Source: Acanthosepion lycidas (Eukaryota > Mollusca > Cephalopoda > Sepiida > Sepiidae). Taken from it: a DNA stretch of 64,000 nucleotides. This document shows positions 26,201 to 39,977 of this stretch, piece by piece. The stretch is from assembly GCA_963932145.1 (NCBI GenBank), contig OZ010587.1:105204952-105268951 (forward strand), given 5' to 3'. Both the position numbers and the translations under genes were made by a program. Numbering within the stretch: position 1 is the first letter of the stretch; each line of letters begins with the position of its first letter. The notes under the pieces were generated by a model. That model saw nothing but the letters and a program-made list of their open reading frames with translations, did not search any database and was not told where the DNA came from.

Positions 26201-29200
26201 GTCAAGTTTGCATTGTTACTTTTAGTAGGGATCTTTATGAAGACTGAAGGGTTTTTTTTTTTTTTTTACTTCTTTTTTTTTCCCAGTTTTAAAAATATAT
26301 TTAATGCTTATATTTTATATATTTATGTAGTTTTGGGGGGAGTTTTTATATTTTGGTATAAAGTTTGATTTCCTTTTAAGAAGTTAAGGATATTGTTTGA
26401 TTCTTTTGCATTGTTTATTTGATATTTTGTTCAGGTTTGACTGAGATGATGGCAACTTAATATATGTTCGACCAGGAAACGTACTTGAAATTTGTTGCAT
26501 GATGGAGGAGTTTCATTTTTCAGTAGAAGTGTGTTAGATGTGTATATCTTATTCAAAGTCTCCATAAAACTATTTCCTCCTGTATGATTTTTTTCTGAAA
26601 CCTGGGAGCCATTCTCCTATAGTTGGTTGAATATCATATAGTTAGTTTTTGAGTCCCATATTGCACGCCATTTTCTTTTGATATGTTCTTTTCTTTTGTT
26701 TCTGAAGTCTATATAGGGTATCTTCAGGGTCGGATTCTGACCTCTTGAGGCCCATAGGTTAATAAAATACGGTCATACCAATAGCTTGTTGTTCTCCAGC
26801 AGAGTGACACAGCCCAAAGCACTATAGTACTTTCAAAGTTTGTTTGCCGGGTCCACCAGTAACCAAGTGATGTGAGTTTTTTCTGTATTCTCAATAATCT
26901 TTTAACCAATAAGTGGTGACTATACAAATGTCCCAATGACAACATATCCAGCTGAGCCCTTACATTCTCCAGCAGGGTGTTTAGTGATTGACTGGTTAAT
27001 CGCACCATATTAACGATCAACATTCACTGAGAATACTGCTGAACAAATCCCTCTAAGGTCCTCAACTTTGTCCATACTAACTCTGTGGAATTATCTATCT
27101 CTTCTTGAATAGTAACCATGTTATCAATTAACCACTTTATGCTACCCACAATTTTCTGCCAACTCTATTCGAGTTACTTTTAAAATCGATACACTCTCTC
27201 TGTGCCAGGGTCTTTTGATTTGCTTGCACATTCTTTAGTTTACATCTAATAAATCCTCTTCAGAAAGCATTCCAGTCAATGCACTTAATGCTTTTCATAC
27301 TACAGGCAGCACCAACCGCCTTTCACAAGTCTGTAACAGCAACACCGCTCTCAAATAGAAACTCATTTCCTTCCATTGTCTTTCCATTATTTCCATCTCC
27401 TGACCTAATGAAAATAACAACTAGGCGTGGCCCTCATCCCTCAAATATTTTACTGGGCTACATGCATTCTAGCCCGGGTTAGTCCTCACATTTTCTCCCT
27501 CAATTTGGTCAAACAATTCGTTGTATGGTTTTAAATTAATTACCAGTGTAATCAAACATTTAGACCTGGTTATAATTGCCTCCTTGTCTTTTTAATTACG
27601 GTAGTCTTACTTCCCCCCCTCCAGGCTTGCAGTCTCCATTATTTGATTATAATTGAGGACTGCTTGTCAACAAACTTTCTTATTTACTACAGCTGAACGC
27701 ACATTCATTCATAATAATACTATGAATGAATTCACTGGAACTCCCTTTTTACACTGGGATATTTCTTATCTGGGCTCATTGATCAGCGCCCGTGTAACCT
27801 TGTCACCTTTTGTTATCCTGTTAACTTACAATTGCTAATTACTGTTACTATATTCACAAACAATTCATTCATAAATATCTCTTTATTTTTTTTTTTTTGT
27901 TTTTTTTTTTTATATTTTTTTTTTTCCAGATAGAATAATTTTTATTCCTTCAAGTTTCTCTTCTGAGCAGCACTATGTAGCCTCAGTTTCAATCTACTTT
28001 TTCTCTTCATCCCCCTTTCTTTTTAAAATATGACAGCAGTAACTCATCTTCTCTGTACCATTTCTCATCTCCGTCCTCCACTCCAGGTCTTTCTATCGTC
28101 TTGTCTTCATTTTGCTTCTGAGGTTTCCTTCTTAACAATACCCCGATTCGATATCTCGCTTAAATTCTCACAGTTCTCATTGCTTTCCTCACTTCCAGTA
28201 ATGGATTCATTATCAGTTTCCATTTTTTCTGAGACTACTAGCAATGGACTTGCTAATTTTTCTCTTCTCAACTCTCGGCTTGGCAGCTCCCCAATGACCC
28301 AACTCAGCCCATTTTAAATCACTCACATGCACTCTTTTCGTTCGACCTGTCAACTGATCCCAAATAACAAAAGACGGGGGGGGGCCTGTTTGTTCTACGA
28401 TTTGATAATGTGGTTCCCATCTCTTATCCAGTTTTCACTTCTTTGTTGGATCTTATAAAATCCTGGATCTCTCACTTGTACCTCTACTCTATCTTTACCT
28501 CAGTTTATTCTCATTACATCTCTTCTGGGCCTGATCAATTCTTCACCTCACCTGGATAAAGATCTGATGCTGCTTTTATCAATCAATTTGTGTTGGTCTA
28601 CGGGGCTTTAACAAATATCGATTGTCAAAATTGCATCTCTACCAAACAGCAAAAATTATGGGGAATACTGAGAGGTTTCATTCACGGTAAACCTCACCAC
28701 AGCCAATGCCTGCATCAAAAATAAATACCAATCATCTTCATTATTGCTGGTTAATTTGCCTAACACGTCCGCTAAAGTTTTATGGAAACATTCCACTTTC
28801 GCATTGCCCTGTTGGTGATAGGGGGATGTCGTCACGCAGGAAATATTAGGCTAGCTATAGCCTCATTATTTGATTAACTTTCTCCAGGCCATTATCCATA
28901 AAAATCTGTTCAAAAGTTCCATATCTCAGAAACATCTCAGTTAAAATTAAATCAGCTATGGTCTGGGCCCTCTTATCAGGTATGGCGAAAACATCTACAC
29001 AGGTTGTCAACCAATCTACAAAATTCACAATATATAAGTTTCCATGAATAGTTTCCTTGTAAGGACCCAAAATATCCATACTGACCTTCTGAAATGGAAA
29101 GTAGGGAACATCAGTCTTCATCAATGGAACCCACTTCTGTTTCCTACTTTATGCTTAGCAAATCACACAGCGACCCACATAAACCATCACTTCCTTGTAC

Positions 29201-31776
29201 AAACTAGGCCAGAAATATTTCTTTATGATCATATTGTAAATCTTATCCACCCCCATATGACCCATCTTTTCATGACTTGCTTCCAGAATATCAAATCTTA
29301 ACACCTCAGGCACGACCGGCAAAGGTCTAGTTTCTCCATTTCTTTCGGACATATAATACAGCATCCCATCCTAAATAATATATCTTGAGGTATTTTCTAA
29401 TTCCACTTTAACTCCTGATATCGGCTATTTCACTATACTGCTGTCCCTGTTTTATTGTCTCCTCTTCATCAGTGTCATTCCACACAGGGCGTTCCCTTAA
29501 ACGATGTAAGTTAATTCCTTGAATGCAGTAAGCCCTATCATCCACACCTGGTTCTAGTCTGACTGATTCCGTCTCACACACGTGTTATCCTTACCAGCCA
29601 GATACTCAATTTTACAGTTGTACCAACTCGATTTAAAAGCCCACTGCTGGATCTTTCAATTCATCACTTCAGCTTCCAACAAATACTTGAAAGGCTGATG
29701 ATCAGTTTTAATGGTGAATACGGCCACACTCAGGTAATGTTCAAGCTTTTGTGCAGCATACATGATGGCAAATGCTTCCTTTTCTATTACCGGCCACCTT
29801 CACTGGGTTTCGAAAAGTCTGTGTGACAGGAAGTACACGGGCATCTCCTCCAGGATGCCCGTTATGGGTCCGTCTCCATCCAGACATGGTTGAGTAAGTA
29901 CAGCTGCTATGCAACTATCACTGGCACCTATATATATATATATATAAAATCATCGGTTGACCCAGGTCAACAGGGGTATAGCCGTAAACTGCTCCTTCAG
30001 ACTATCAAAGGACCTTTGACAATCTTTGGTCCATTTAAATCGCATGTATTTCTTGTTTAAAGCTTTCATTGCCCGGTATACCAACATGACTTGGAACCCA
30101 GGCTAGGAGAACTAATTTTTCTGATTTGACTCTTTTACTATAGATTTCTAATATGTCTAAGTTGTTTGGATATTTAGATTTGCCTTTTTTCAGAGCTGCA
30201 AGACTTCACAGAAAATTTATGAAGATGAATTTCTGATGGCTTGAGTTTTTAATGTGTTCATACACTATCTTAATGCTCAGCTGTAAATATGGAAGCTTGA
30301 TTTTTTTTTTTTTTTTTTTTTTTTTTGAGCATTTCACTCTAAGCAAGGTTTGGTTTGGTTTTGGTTTGTTTTGTTTTACGGCATGTCAACCTTATTTAAT
30401 GCCGACAAAATTTTTATTGCTGGTAATGTTTTTCTTCAAAAATCCATTTCTGGAAACATTTTTCCTTGAAGAAATCTATAGCTGGTAATATTTTTTTCAA
30501 AGAATGTATAACTGTATTGCTGGTATTTTTTTAAAGTATTACTGATAATAATTTTTGCTTCAAAAATTATTGGTGGTAATATTTTTTTTTTTTATTACAA
30601 AGTATTTCTGGTATTAAAACCTATTTTTACACAAGTTTGGGTGTTAACTATTTGCCCATAGCTGGGACCCTAACAGGTACTATCACCCCGTGTGAGGGGG
30701 GACCTGGAAACACCAGCAATTAAGAGGTGGTTCCACGCTCCTCAAAACCTCCTGATCATAGGCCTTGCTGCTGGACGTAGTTTATCAGGACACAGATGTA
30801 GTTTATGATCATACCCAGGATGGCCTAAGCAAGGTGGGAGTTCTACTAGCACACAAGGGGTTACAGAGAGCAAGAGTAAAGAGGTATGAGAGAGGAAAGG
30901 ATGAAGAGAAGGACGGGAAATTAGATCAAGGTATCAGAAGATGTCGATTAACATTACATTTGAATATTTGAAGACTATAACTGTCAGGGAGGCAAGTAAG
31001 AGGAAGGGAGTTCCACAGATGGGAAGTGCGAGACATGAACCTATTGTAGTAGAAGAGACGGCTACATTTAACCATTCGACAGTGAAAGGGTGGGACTGAG
31101 ATGTCAACCTAGTAACACGCTTAAATTCATACAGATTATTTGAGTTTTAATGAGATTTTCAGGGATAATTTTTTTCAAACATTAGGTGTAATGCAGGTTC
31201 GTTGGCCTTCTATGTGAAGGCTGTCCATGGATAAAGTCCGGATGGCACCTGAACTGAGTCTCGGTCACTGTTCTGGATTGATAGTAGTTTTTTTTTTTTT
31301 TCTCTAAGATTTATTAGTGGAGCTGTAGGTGATGCAGCCATAATCTAATTTAGATCTTATGTGTGATCAATAAATTTTTAGTATTATTTTGGGGCCTACT
31401 CCATAGTTCATTATTGAGGTTTAGTATTCTTTTGGCATTTTTCTTTTACATTATTTATGTGTTTTAGGAAGTTAAGTTTTTTGTCAATTATGATTCCTAA
31501 GAATTTAGTCTTTTGAGTTTTTGGAAGATATCTTTTGCTATCCTATTATACTTTTGAATTTCAGTGTCATTTTTCGTTTGTTAAAACACTTTTCAGTTTG
31601 GTATCTGTCTATATTTCTGAGATGAGGTATTATGCAAACTGGTGACAAAGATGAGGACAATAGTCCAAATAATGTAAATAGTGCACTTTTCAGTTTCTGT
31701 ACTTCCTTGTTTTGGCATCTCCAATTCACAGATTACATCTTGGCCTGTTCCAGACTCTAATTATATATCAACTGTA

Positions 31777-31834
<58 letters not shown>

Positions 31835-34382
31835 CTGTGACTTCTATTAGTCCATCCATCACATCCTCTAAAATAGCTATACATTGATTGATCAAAACCA
31901 AATTTTAGGGTGAAATGCAAACAGGTAAGAGGGTACAAAGTACAATTGGTTTTACTAGGATGTGTGGCTTAGTACAATAAAGTTTCATTAATTTTTTAGA
32001 GGGAAAAATTATAAGTTTTATTATTAAACATACAAAATATTCCCACTATTCTAAAAACAATTTAATGATTAAAATAACAAAGACTTACTTAATAGAAATG
32101 CAATATTGTTTTTTGCATATCTAATTTTATATATATATATATACAAAACCAGTTTCCAGTTCGCCCTGCATTTGCAAAAACTATAAACAAATCACAAGGC
32201 CAAATGCTTCAAAAAGTTGGAATGTGATTCCAGAAAGAAATATTTATGATTGGCCAATTGTATGTTCCATGCTGAAAAGAAAGAAATCGTAAGAATTTAT
32301 TCTTCGCTGTTAAAAGGAAAACAAAGAAATTTTCTTAAAAAATATTGTTTAGCATAAAGTCCTATAAAGTTAAATTAAAGAAATTATTAAACCATGAATT
32401 AGGGTTTTTGTCAAAGTATTTTTCTAAACAAATCAGCTTATTCAAATTTTATCAGTTGGTTTGCAAAATTGAATGAATGTAGAGTTTGTAAATCTTGACA
32501 AAAAATGTTAGTGATACCTTTTAACAATAGTAAATACTGTTAAGATTTGAACACATATCAGCGTGTTGCCAAAAATTTCTAGTATACAATAATAGCTTTT
32601 TTTTTTTATTTTTGACAGAGAGGATGTTTCTTGTGAACTCACCTTACAACAGTATTTAAGCCGACAAAGAAAACTACTTCATGGCTACGAAGCACGAAAA
32701 TTAAAATACATTCCTAAGGTAAATTTAAAAAATAATTTTGGACTGCTCTGACGCATTTCTTTCATTCAAATATCTTTTTCTTTCATTAAATTTTATAATT
32801 TCTGTTCTCAAAATTAATAATAAAAACCTTATTTATTCTTTTTTAATCATTGTATATCACATGCATTATAGACCAAAAGTTTGGCCCCACCCTCTGGATT
32901 TTGAGGAATCATCTAAAAGTTAAATGTTTCGTGTTTTTTCCAAAACTAGTTTCCAAACTCACCTCAGGCCAGAGGACTTTCTCTTCCTGAAGGGCCTTAT
33001 CATATATTCAATAATAATAATAAAATTATCCCATTACTGCATAAAGTTTCTTGAAGATTTTATCTCTCTTTACTTAAACTACCTTGCTGACTAATGGTAA
33101 TTTTAGGGCTGACAGATTTTAAAATTTAGGGAACCTCCCTCGCTAAAAAATTGGGCATCATGCCCTAATGTTTTAAATAGTTACAGCATCCTAGCTTAGA
33201 AGGAGTTGGATAAATCAAAGAAGGCATGAAACTTATAATTACTAAATCCAGAGGGTGGTCCCAAGTCTTTGGTCTATAGTGTACTTTTTATAATACTTGA
33301 CAATACATTACCCTCATAGATATCAGTGTGCCAAATAAATATGTAATATGCGATTCATTCTAGGAAATATCAAAGGTACAAATCAAAATTGATGTCAGTC
33401 TTTGATACCAAAATATGACCAAAATTGACCTAGAAGCTGACCTCATAGCCACCAAGTGCAGAATTGGGCCTCAAATGACGCTAGGGGCCGCACCAAACAT
33501 GTAAGCAGGAAGTCAACCAAGCTGAACTTAGGATATACACACAAAAAAAACTGCACGATTGGAAGTTATATACCCTCCCCACCCTACCTGTAAGGGGAAA
33601 GAATCCCTCACACCGTAAAGATTAAACCCATACCATACACCCTCATAGCTGGTATTAATTTGACAATTCAAAAGTGAATAAACAATTTTATGCATGAAAG
33701 ATTTAGTCTTTTATCAGACATTACTAAAATAAAGTTATACATGTGTTCAGAAGACATTTTTTCTAATCATTTCATGCTAAGCAAGTTGATAAAGATGCAA
33801 TGGGTTACAGAAAACAAAGAAAACAATGGAGAGAAGACAATAAAAGACCAGCATTTAATGAAACAGAAGATAATGATTGATGTTGCATTTAAATTTTTGA
33901 AAATCATAGTCAACAAGATAGCAAGAAGCAAGAAGAGAGTTCCACAAGCAAGAAGTACAAGAAGAAACTATTAAAATAGAACTTTACAATTACATTTTTA
34001 GCCATTTCAACAGTAATATGATGAGACCTAGCTGCCAATCTAGTAATGCACTTAAATTCATGAAGCTCCTTGCAACAATTAGCATGAAAATATTTATAAA
34101 AAAAATCACAGGGAAGCTATATCACAGTGATGGGGGGAAATGACTGAGGCTGAGATGCCAGGTCAAGACCAATAATAAAGTAGATTTCTCACTTGTGGAA
34201 CTCCTAGCTCCGTGCTTTCCAGCCAAATTTAATCTGCAAAAATTTAAATACGGTGTCAGTCGCTATCTACTGTCCTCTAGATTACTCTTTCCTTTTCCCA
34301 CTCATTATTAATATTTCTCTTCCTAATTCTTTCATACCCTGTAACTCCTTGTTTCTTAGTGGCTTTACTGCCTTGTATGGGG

Positions 34383-34423
<41 letters not shown>

Positions 34424-37400
34424 CCACTTTAGATTTTGTTAAAAATCTCTACATAGAAGACCCAGACCAATGCATAGTCGAATGGTGGATTTATAATGAT
34501 GCAAGATAGATTCTGTATGGAAATTGTCTAGCATGACACAATAAGCCAATTTTACAAACAATTGATTCAATGACAGTGGAAAATATTTACTCTCTTAAGT
34601 CATGAGGTACTCTTTTTGAAGTTAACATCAGCTATGATGTTGGAAGACAAAAACAAATCCTTTTACACAATTAAAGGAAAGCAGTTTTATTTAAATTTCA
34701 TTTTTTTTTTTTTTTTTTTTTTAAATAAAGTTTTCCTCCTTTTTCGTTTTCAGATTATTTATTTTGTATGTGAACGCCTTTTGGAACTTGCTGGCCGTGG
34801 AAATTCATTGTCTTCAACATTTGCTAAAAGGCCTGTTGATCTGAAGAGAGCTGAGAGTGATTTAAGTAGTCTGCAACTTGAATCCAAAAGCAGCAAAAAT
34901 GGAAATCAGGAAGCAAGTAGTTCTGCAGACACTTTTCCCAGTATTTCTACAAAGAATGTTTTCTCATCGAGGCTGGATGGTGACAAAGCATTCAATAATG
35001 CCCCGAGTGACAAAGAGTGTGAGAAAGAAAATGAATTTATCCTGAATGGAAACGGAGATGAAGCCAAGCTCAATAAACGAGACGACCCTTGTGCGGACAA
35101 CCTGCAAGATTGGTGGAAGCAAATGACAGAAACTGAAGCGACCCTAACCCTGAAAGCTCAAGAAATTGCAATTGCATTATGTAATTCAACATTTAATGAT
35201 GATGTTACCAAGCGGAAAAATGAGCTCAAGGTTTGTCCACTGTCTGAGTTGTAACTGATCACAACATCAATTCTTTTCTCTGTGCTTTTTTTTTTCTTCT
35301 CTTTTACATTAATACATAGAAAAAGAAATACAAAATACAGAAGCAGCAAAAACTCTAATCAGCAGGCAGGTTAGGTTTAAGGCTCCACGTTCATTACAGC
35401 AAATTGTCCTATGGGAGAATGGCCTAGTGGATTAAAATGTTGCTTTGTGACTTTGGTGACATAGTGGTTGGGAGTACAACCACTGGATCTGGCAGCGTGT
35501 ACTGGTACTCAGTACTTGCTTGCCCTATTTCCACTAACTAAATATTAGCAGTACTAAAACAGAACTAGAAAACAAGAAGTCTACCTCTGTATATTAAATA
35601 AAGGGTTCAGTTCAGAATTCCCTATAGGTTACCCAGATCGATATACGCCAACTGAAAAGTTTGTGATAAAAACAACACAGATGTGGACAACAGTCCAAAT
35701 ATAGATAGTGTAAATAATAACTCCACCTCCCAGGAATTCAAACTGAAAAATAATCATATCCACTTTGATGGCTACACTAATTTTTTTTTTTTTTTTTATA
35801 TGTCTATATCTCTGAGATGAGGTATTAATGATTACTTGCATTATTTACATTATTCGAACTGTTATCCTCATCTTTGTTGCCATATTCACGTTTCGGCTGT
35901 TCTATGCTTTGGCCTTCTTCAGGTGATTGGAATTTCAAACTGAACTCTTTATTTCGTCCACTGGGGTAGAGTGTTCTAGTTCCAGGTGCCATGCCTCTTC
36001 CGAATGTCTCAGTTATTTCCCTTTATCTCAACTTGGTTTTGGTTTACCACTGTTGTGGCCTGGTATTGAACTCTCAACTCTTTGGGTGTAGTCACTGGGT
36101 TTAACCAATGTCTTCATCCATTGGGCCATATGAATGAGGATAACAGTCCAAATAATGCAAGTAACTTAATTTTTTTTTTTATTTATTAATAAATTTAAAA
36201 ATATGATACATCATATATTAATTAAATTTAAAAATATGATACATCATGATATATCAGACTTTTTAGGGAAATGAATGACAAAGTGGAAAAAAACTGTGTT
36301 TACTCTCATGAAGTCCTAGAGGATGAAAGGCACTCACAGAATTTCTTATCAGTGTCCTTCCTTTTTTTTTTTTTTTTTTATATAAATCTATCAAACGGGA
36401 TTTTTTTTTTTTCTTTTCTTAAATCAAATACTCCTTGACATCTACTTAAGGTTTTTCAATAGAACTTTAAAGGTTTAATCAACTCAACACCAAATATGAT
36501 ATAATTGATGCAATTGTTGGCAGATACAGAAATATTACTTAGACTCTTTACATGTTTCCAGGATGTTATTATTCTCTTCCTTTTCATCTTTTAAAAAAAA
36601 AAAAATCCTAGAAACATGTATAGCAATAGTAACAAGATTTGAACTATAAAACCATTTTATTTAGAAACCTTACACGTGTTGTTAAATAACCAGTTTCTGA
36701 GATTTAGATGGAATAATTGTTTGATAATCTTTATTGATGCCACCTGAAATTCTCTAAATTTTACTGCTTCTTTTCCACACTTTACCTTCAATTTCATCTT
36801 CTCCAATAGCGACAACTGAACAGTTGTGATGACAGTTGGAAATCTATTGCCACTGAATCAGACCCTTTCGTTTTGGCTGCTCTTTTATGGGATTGGCTAA
36901 ATCAATTGAAGGTTTGTGTCTCTTCTTTTTCTCTCCATTCTTAGACATTATATTAACAACTTGCTAAATATATATTAGTGAACAGTAAAGTCAACACTCA
37001 GAGGTGACAGACTGTTTCATATTAAACAACAATCATCAGGCCATATACATTGTCTTTTTTCTCAACTATATTTACGGGTCAGTGGTGCATTGTGGGTAAT
37101 CTATTCTAATGTTTATTTTGGCTGGAGTTTATTTTGGATTAATATATTTTACTTGATTTTCTTTCTTTATTCTTATTTATTCTTTTCAGTTTTCAATCTT
37201 TAAGTAAAGTAGCAAAATTTTTTGAGATGAGTTCCACTCCCGCCAAAATAACCATTAGAATAGACTACCCACAATGCTCCACTGACCCGTAAATATAGTC
37301 AGGGTAAAAGACAACATGTGGCCTGATGATTGTTTAATATGAAAGTCTATTGCCTCTGAGTGTTGACTTCAATGTTCACTTTTATATTTACATACGCTCT

Positions 37401-37449
37401 ATCTCTTGATATTGAGCACTTTATACTATAAATATAGCATACTTTAAAA

Positions 37450-37490
<41 letters not shown>

Positions 37491-39010
37491 CGTGTGTGAA
37501 CACTGAATTCTTTACAGAAATTCATTTCTTACGCCTGTTAGGCCACCTGTATATCCTTCAGAAAGATTAAAATATTGTTGTCCTATGCTTTTAGGGGTTT
37601 AATTACAATCTTGTCATCATTTCCCCCCCCCCTATTTTGAGAAAAGAAAAATTATTTGACTGCTCGTGTTTGTATTAGAAACGCTTGAGGCTTATCACTT
37701 TCATTATTTTCAATTTAGACTATATATTGTCAAGGGTTCTGTATTAATTACGTCAGGCTTAGGACTGCTACTGATAGCATATAACTCAGTTCAACCTGCC
37801 ACATCTAAACCAGCTCCCCAAATAACTTTTCTGCTGGTGAAAAGGATAACATGTCACCCCCCACAGGATGATTTAAAAAAAAAAAAAAAGACCAAAGTGC
37901 GGATATACTTCATATAGGGGCCAACACTCAACATATATAAAAGCTAGAATGAAGTCTCAAGCCTTGAACGGCAACCTTCCTAGAGATGATGTCTCAAAAA
38001 TACTCTGTGTACTTTGACTACTTTGGGTGTCAAAGGGATGTCGAGAAGAACATTTTATCTCAAATCATTGACAAATCCTTTAAGCCAAATCCAGCTTGCT
38101 TTGTGTGAGATTAATCCTGGTCCTGCCTCAACAAATAAAAACAAAAACACAGCTATGTACAGGTTATGATGGGTAAATTGTCATCATTTTATATTTTTTA
38201 TTTCGCACATACATGGTTGGTTTTGATTTTGTCTACTGCACAGCATAGTAGGGTGATTTGGGCACTGTCTGTGAGAAAGAGCACCATGACACAATTCAGT
38301 CCACCAGAAATTTGGAAATGTATGCTGTATTGTAAGCTTCAATACAAACATTTCAGAGTGATTGGGTGTCAATCTGAGGACAGTGAAGAGGATTCAGAAA
38401 GAGTTGGATGAGTCTAATGGTGATTATGAAGGTACAGCACCTCAAAACTCACTCTGATCATTCTGGTAAGAAAAGAACTTCTGAATTTGTTGGTGTGTGC
38501 CTTAACACTGAGGCCTACATCAAGTGACTTGACCCAGGGTAGTAGTACCTCCTCAAGAAGGTGGCTGCTGGAAAACCTTGTCTGGCAAAAGGACTCTACC
38601 ATGGCACACAAGCAAGAGATGCCAGTTGTGGCTGTCAGACAATTTCTGCAATCACATCACCCCTTACATCTGGCCACCTAACTCCCCAGACTGAAACCCC
38701 TTTGATTATTTTGTGTGGGGCACATTTGAGAAAGAGACCAACAAAACTCCTTGTAACACCAAAGATGAACTGAAGGCATGGATTATGGCAGCATTCACCA
38801 ACTTAAGCAAGGAGACTGTCCAAAATTTCTGCAGGAGATTCCTGGAGGCTGGGATTGAAGCCAATGATAATTTTATTGAATAAATTTAATCTAGTATTTA
38901 AAAAATATTTGGTAAATATATCTGTTAAAATGAGGTAATATGTCATCATTTTTGTGTAATTTAGACGACAATTTATCCATCGCATCCTGTTTGTATTCAT
39001 TCTCTAAGGA

Positions 39011-39047
<37 letters not shown>

Positions 39048-39941
39048 AATAAAAATAAACTGTTTTCAATTTCTTCAAATGTTTATTTGTTACAAAAACG
39101 TTTTCCTTTTAAATTTCCGTCACTGATTAATAATCACCAGTATTATTTTTAAGAGTTTACTCACTCCACCTAACTGATTTTCAATGAGGTTTGAAATATG
39201 CCAACAAAGATTGATTGAAATTATCCAAATATTTAGTTAACAATTCCAAGGAACAATGAGGATGTGGAAAAGCTTTACATCAACTGAAAATATGAAAAAT
39301 TTTGTGACTTTGAAATCATTTAACCTTAAAATGGTACAAATACATATTTCTTTACATGGCTTTCTGTAATAATCAATTGTTAAATTGCAAATTTAAAATC
39401 TATTTATCTTTTTTCAAAATCATGCAAATTTAAATATTTTCACCTTTTTGCATTTTCTCTTCCAGAAAATGAATTAAAAATGTGATTATATTATTGAAAT
39501 TGGTTGTCACAGATTTTACAAATATAAAACTACATGAAACAAAATGTTTCAAAATTCAAAACATTTTTACTGCAAATCAACCATGACATATATCAAATGT
39601 ATATTAATGCTTGTTCATGTCTATCAAGACAGCAAACATTTCAGCTATTCATATATTTTGCTTCTGTTTGTCTTCTTTAAAAGGAACCGGTACTGAGATA
39701 TACAGATATGAAAGGATTGCTTTTGTATGTGAATGACCCGCTTTCAGGTCTCCAGACACTGGAAAAAGTAAGTGTTTTCATATTTTTCACTTATTAATTT
39801 TGTATCAAATTTCTGGGAGGTGGAGGAACATAATTAAAAAAAAAAAAAAAAGTTAGATAAGCCAATAAAAATGACCCAAATCTTTATTTCTTCTCAATTT
39901 TCTATTGGTGATGAAACCGGAAATACTATTTCAGTGATACA

Positions 39942-39977
<36 letters not shown>

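Larger units (their letters stand above)
26720..30115 (-). mobile_element. Gypsy-type LTR retroelement remnant (broken pol, possible env-like part)
   Basis: Read on the - strand from 30115 downward, the order is: end of reverse transcriptase (about 29950-30115), RNase H region (about 29640-29900), integrase zinc-binding domain (29155-29364), integrase core (28330-29124) and, far downstream, a part that may be env-like (26724-27023). This order is that of Ty3/gypsy elements with a third reading frame. Stops and frameshifts interrupt every domain, gag and the first half of pol are missing, and I could not identify the LTRs. It lies in intron 8 of PTPDC1, in the opposite direction. Confidence 0.8.

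Noticed and set aside
28030-28317. 95-codon frame on the + strand in the gypsy-type remnant
   Set aside because: The element is read on the - strand, and this frame has no likeness to a known protein.
34906-35100. 64-codon frame on the - strand
   Set aside because: Antisense shadow of PTPDC1 exon 10.
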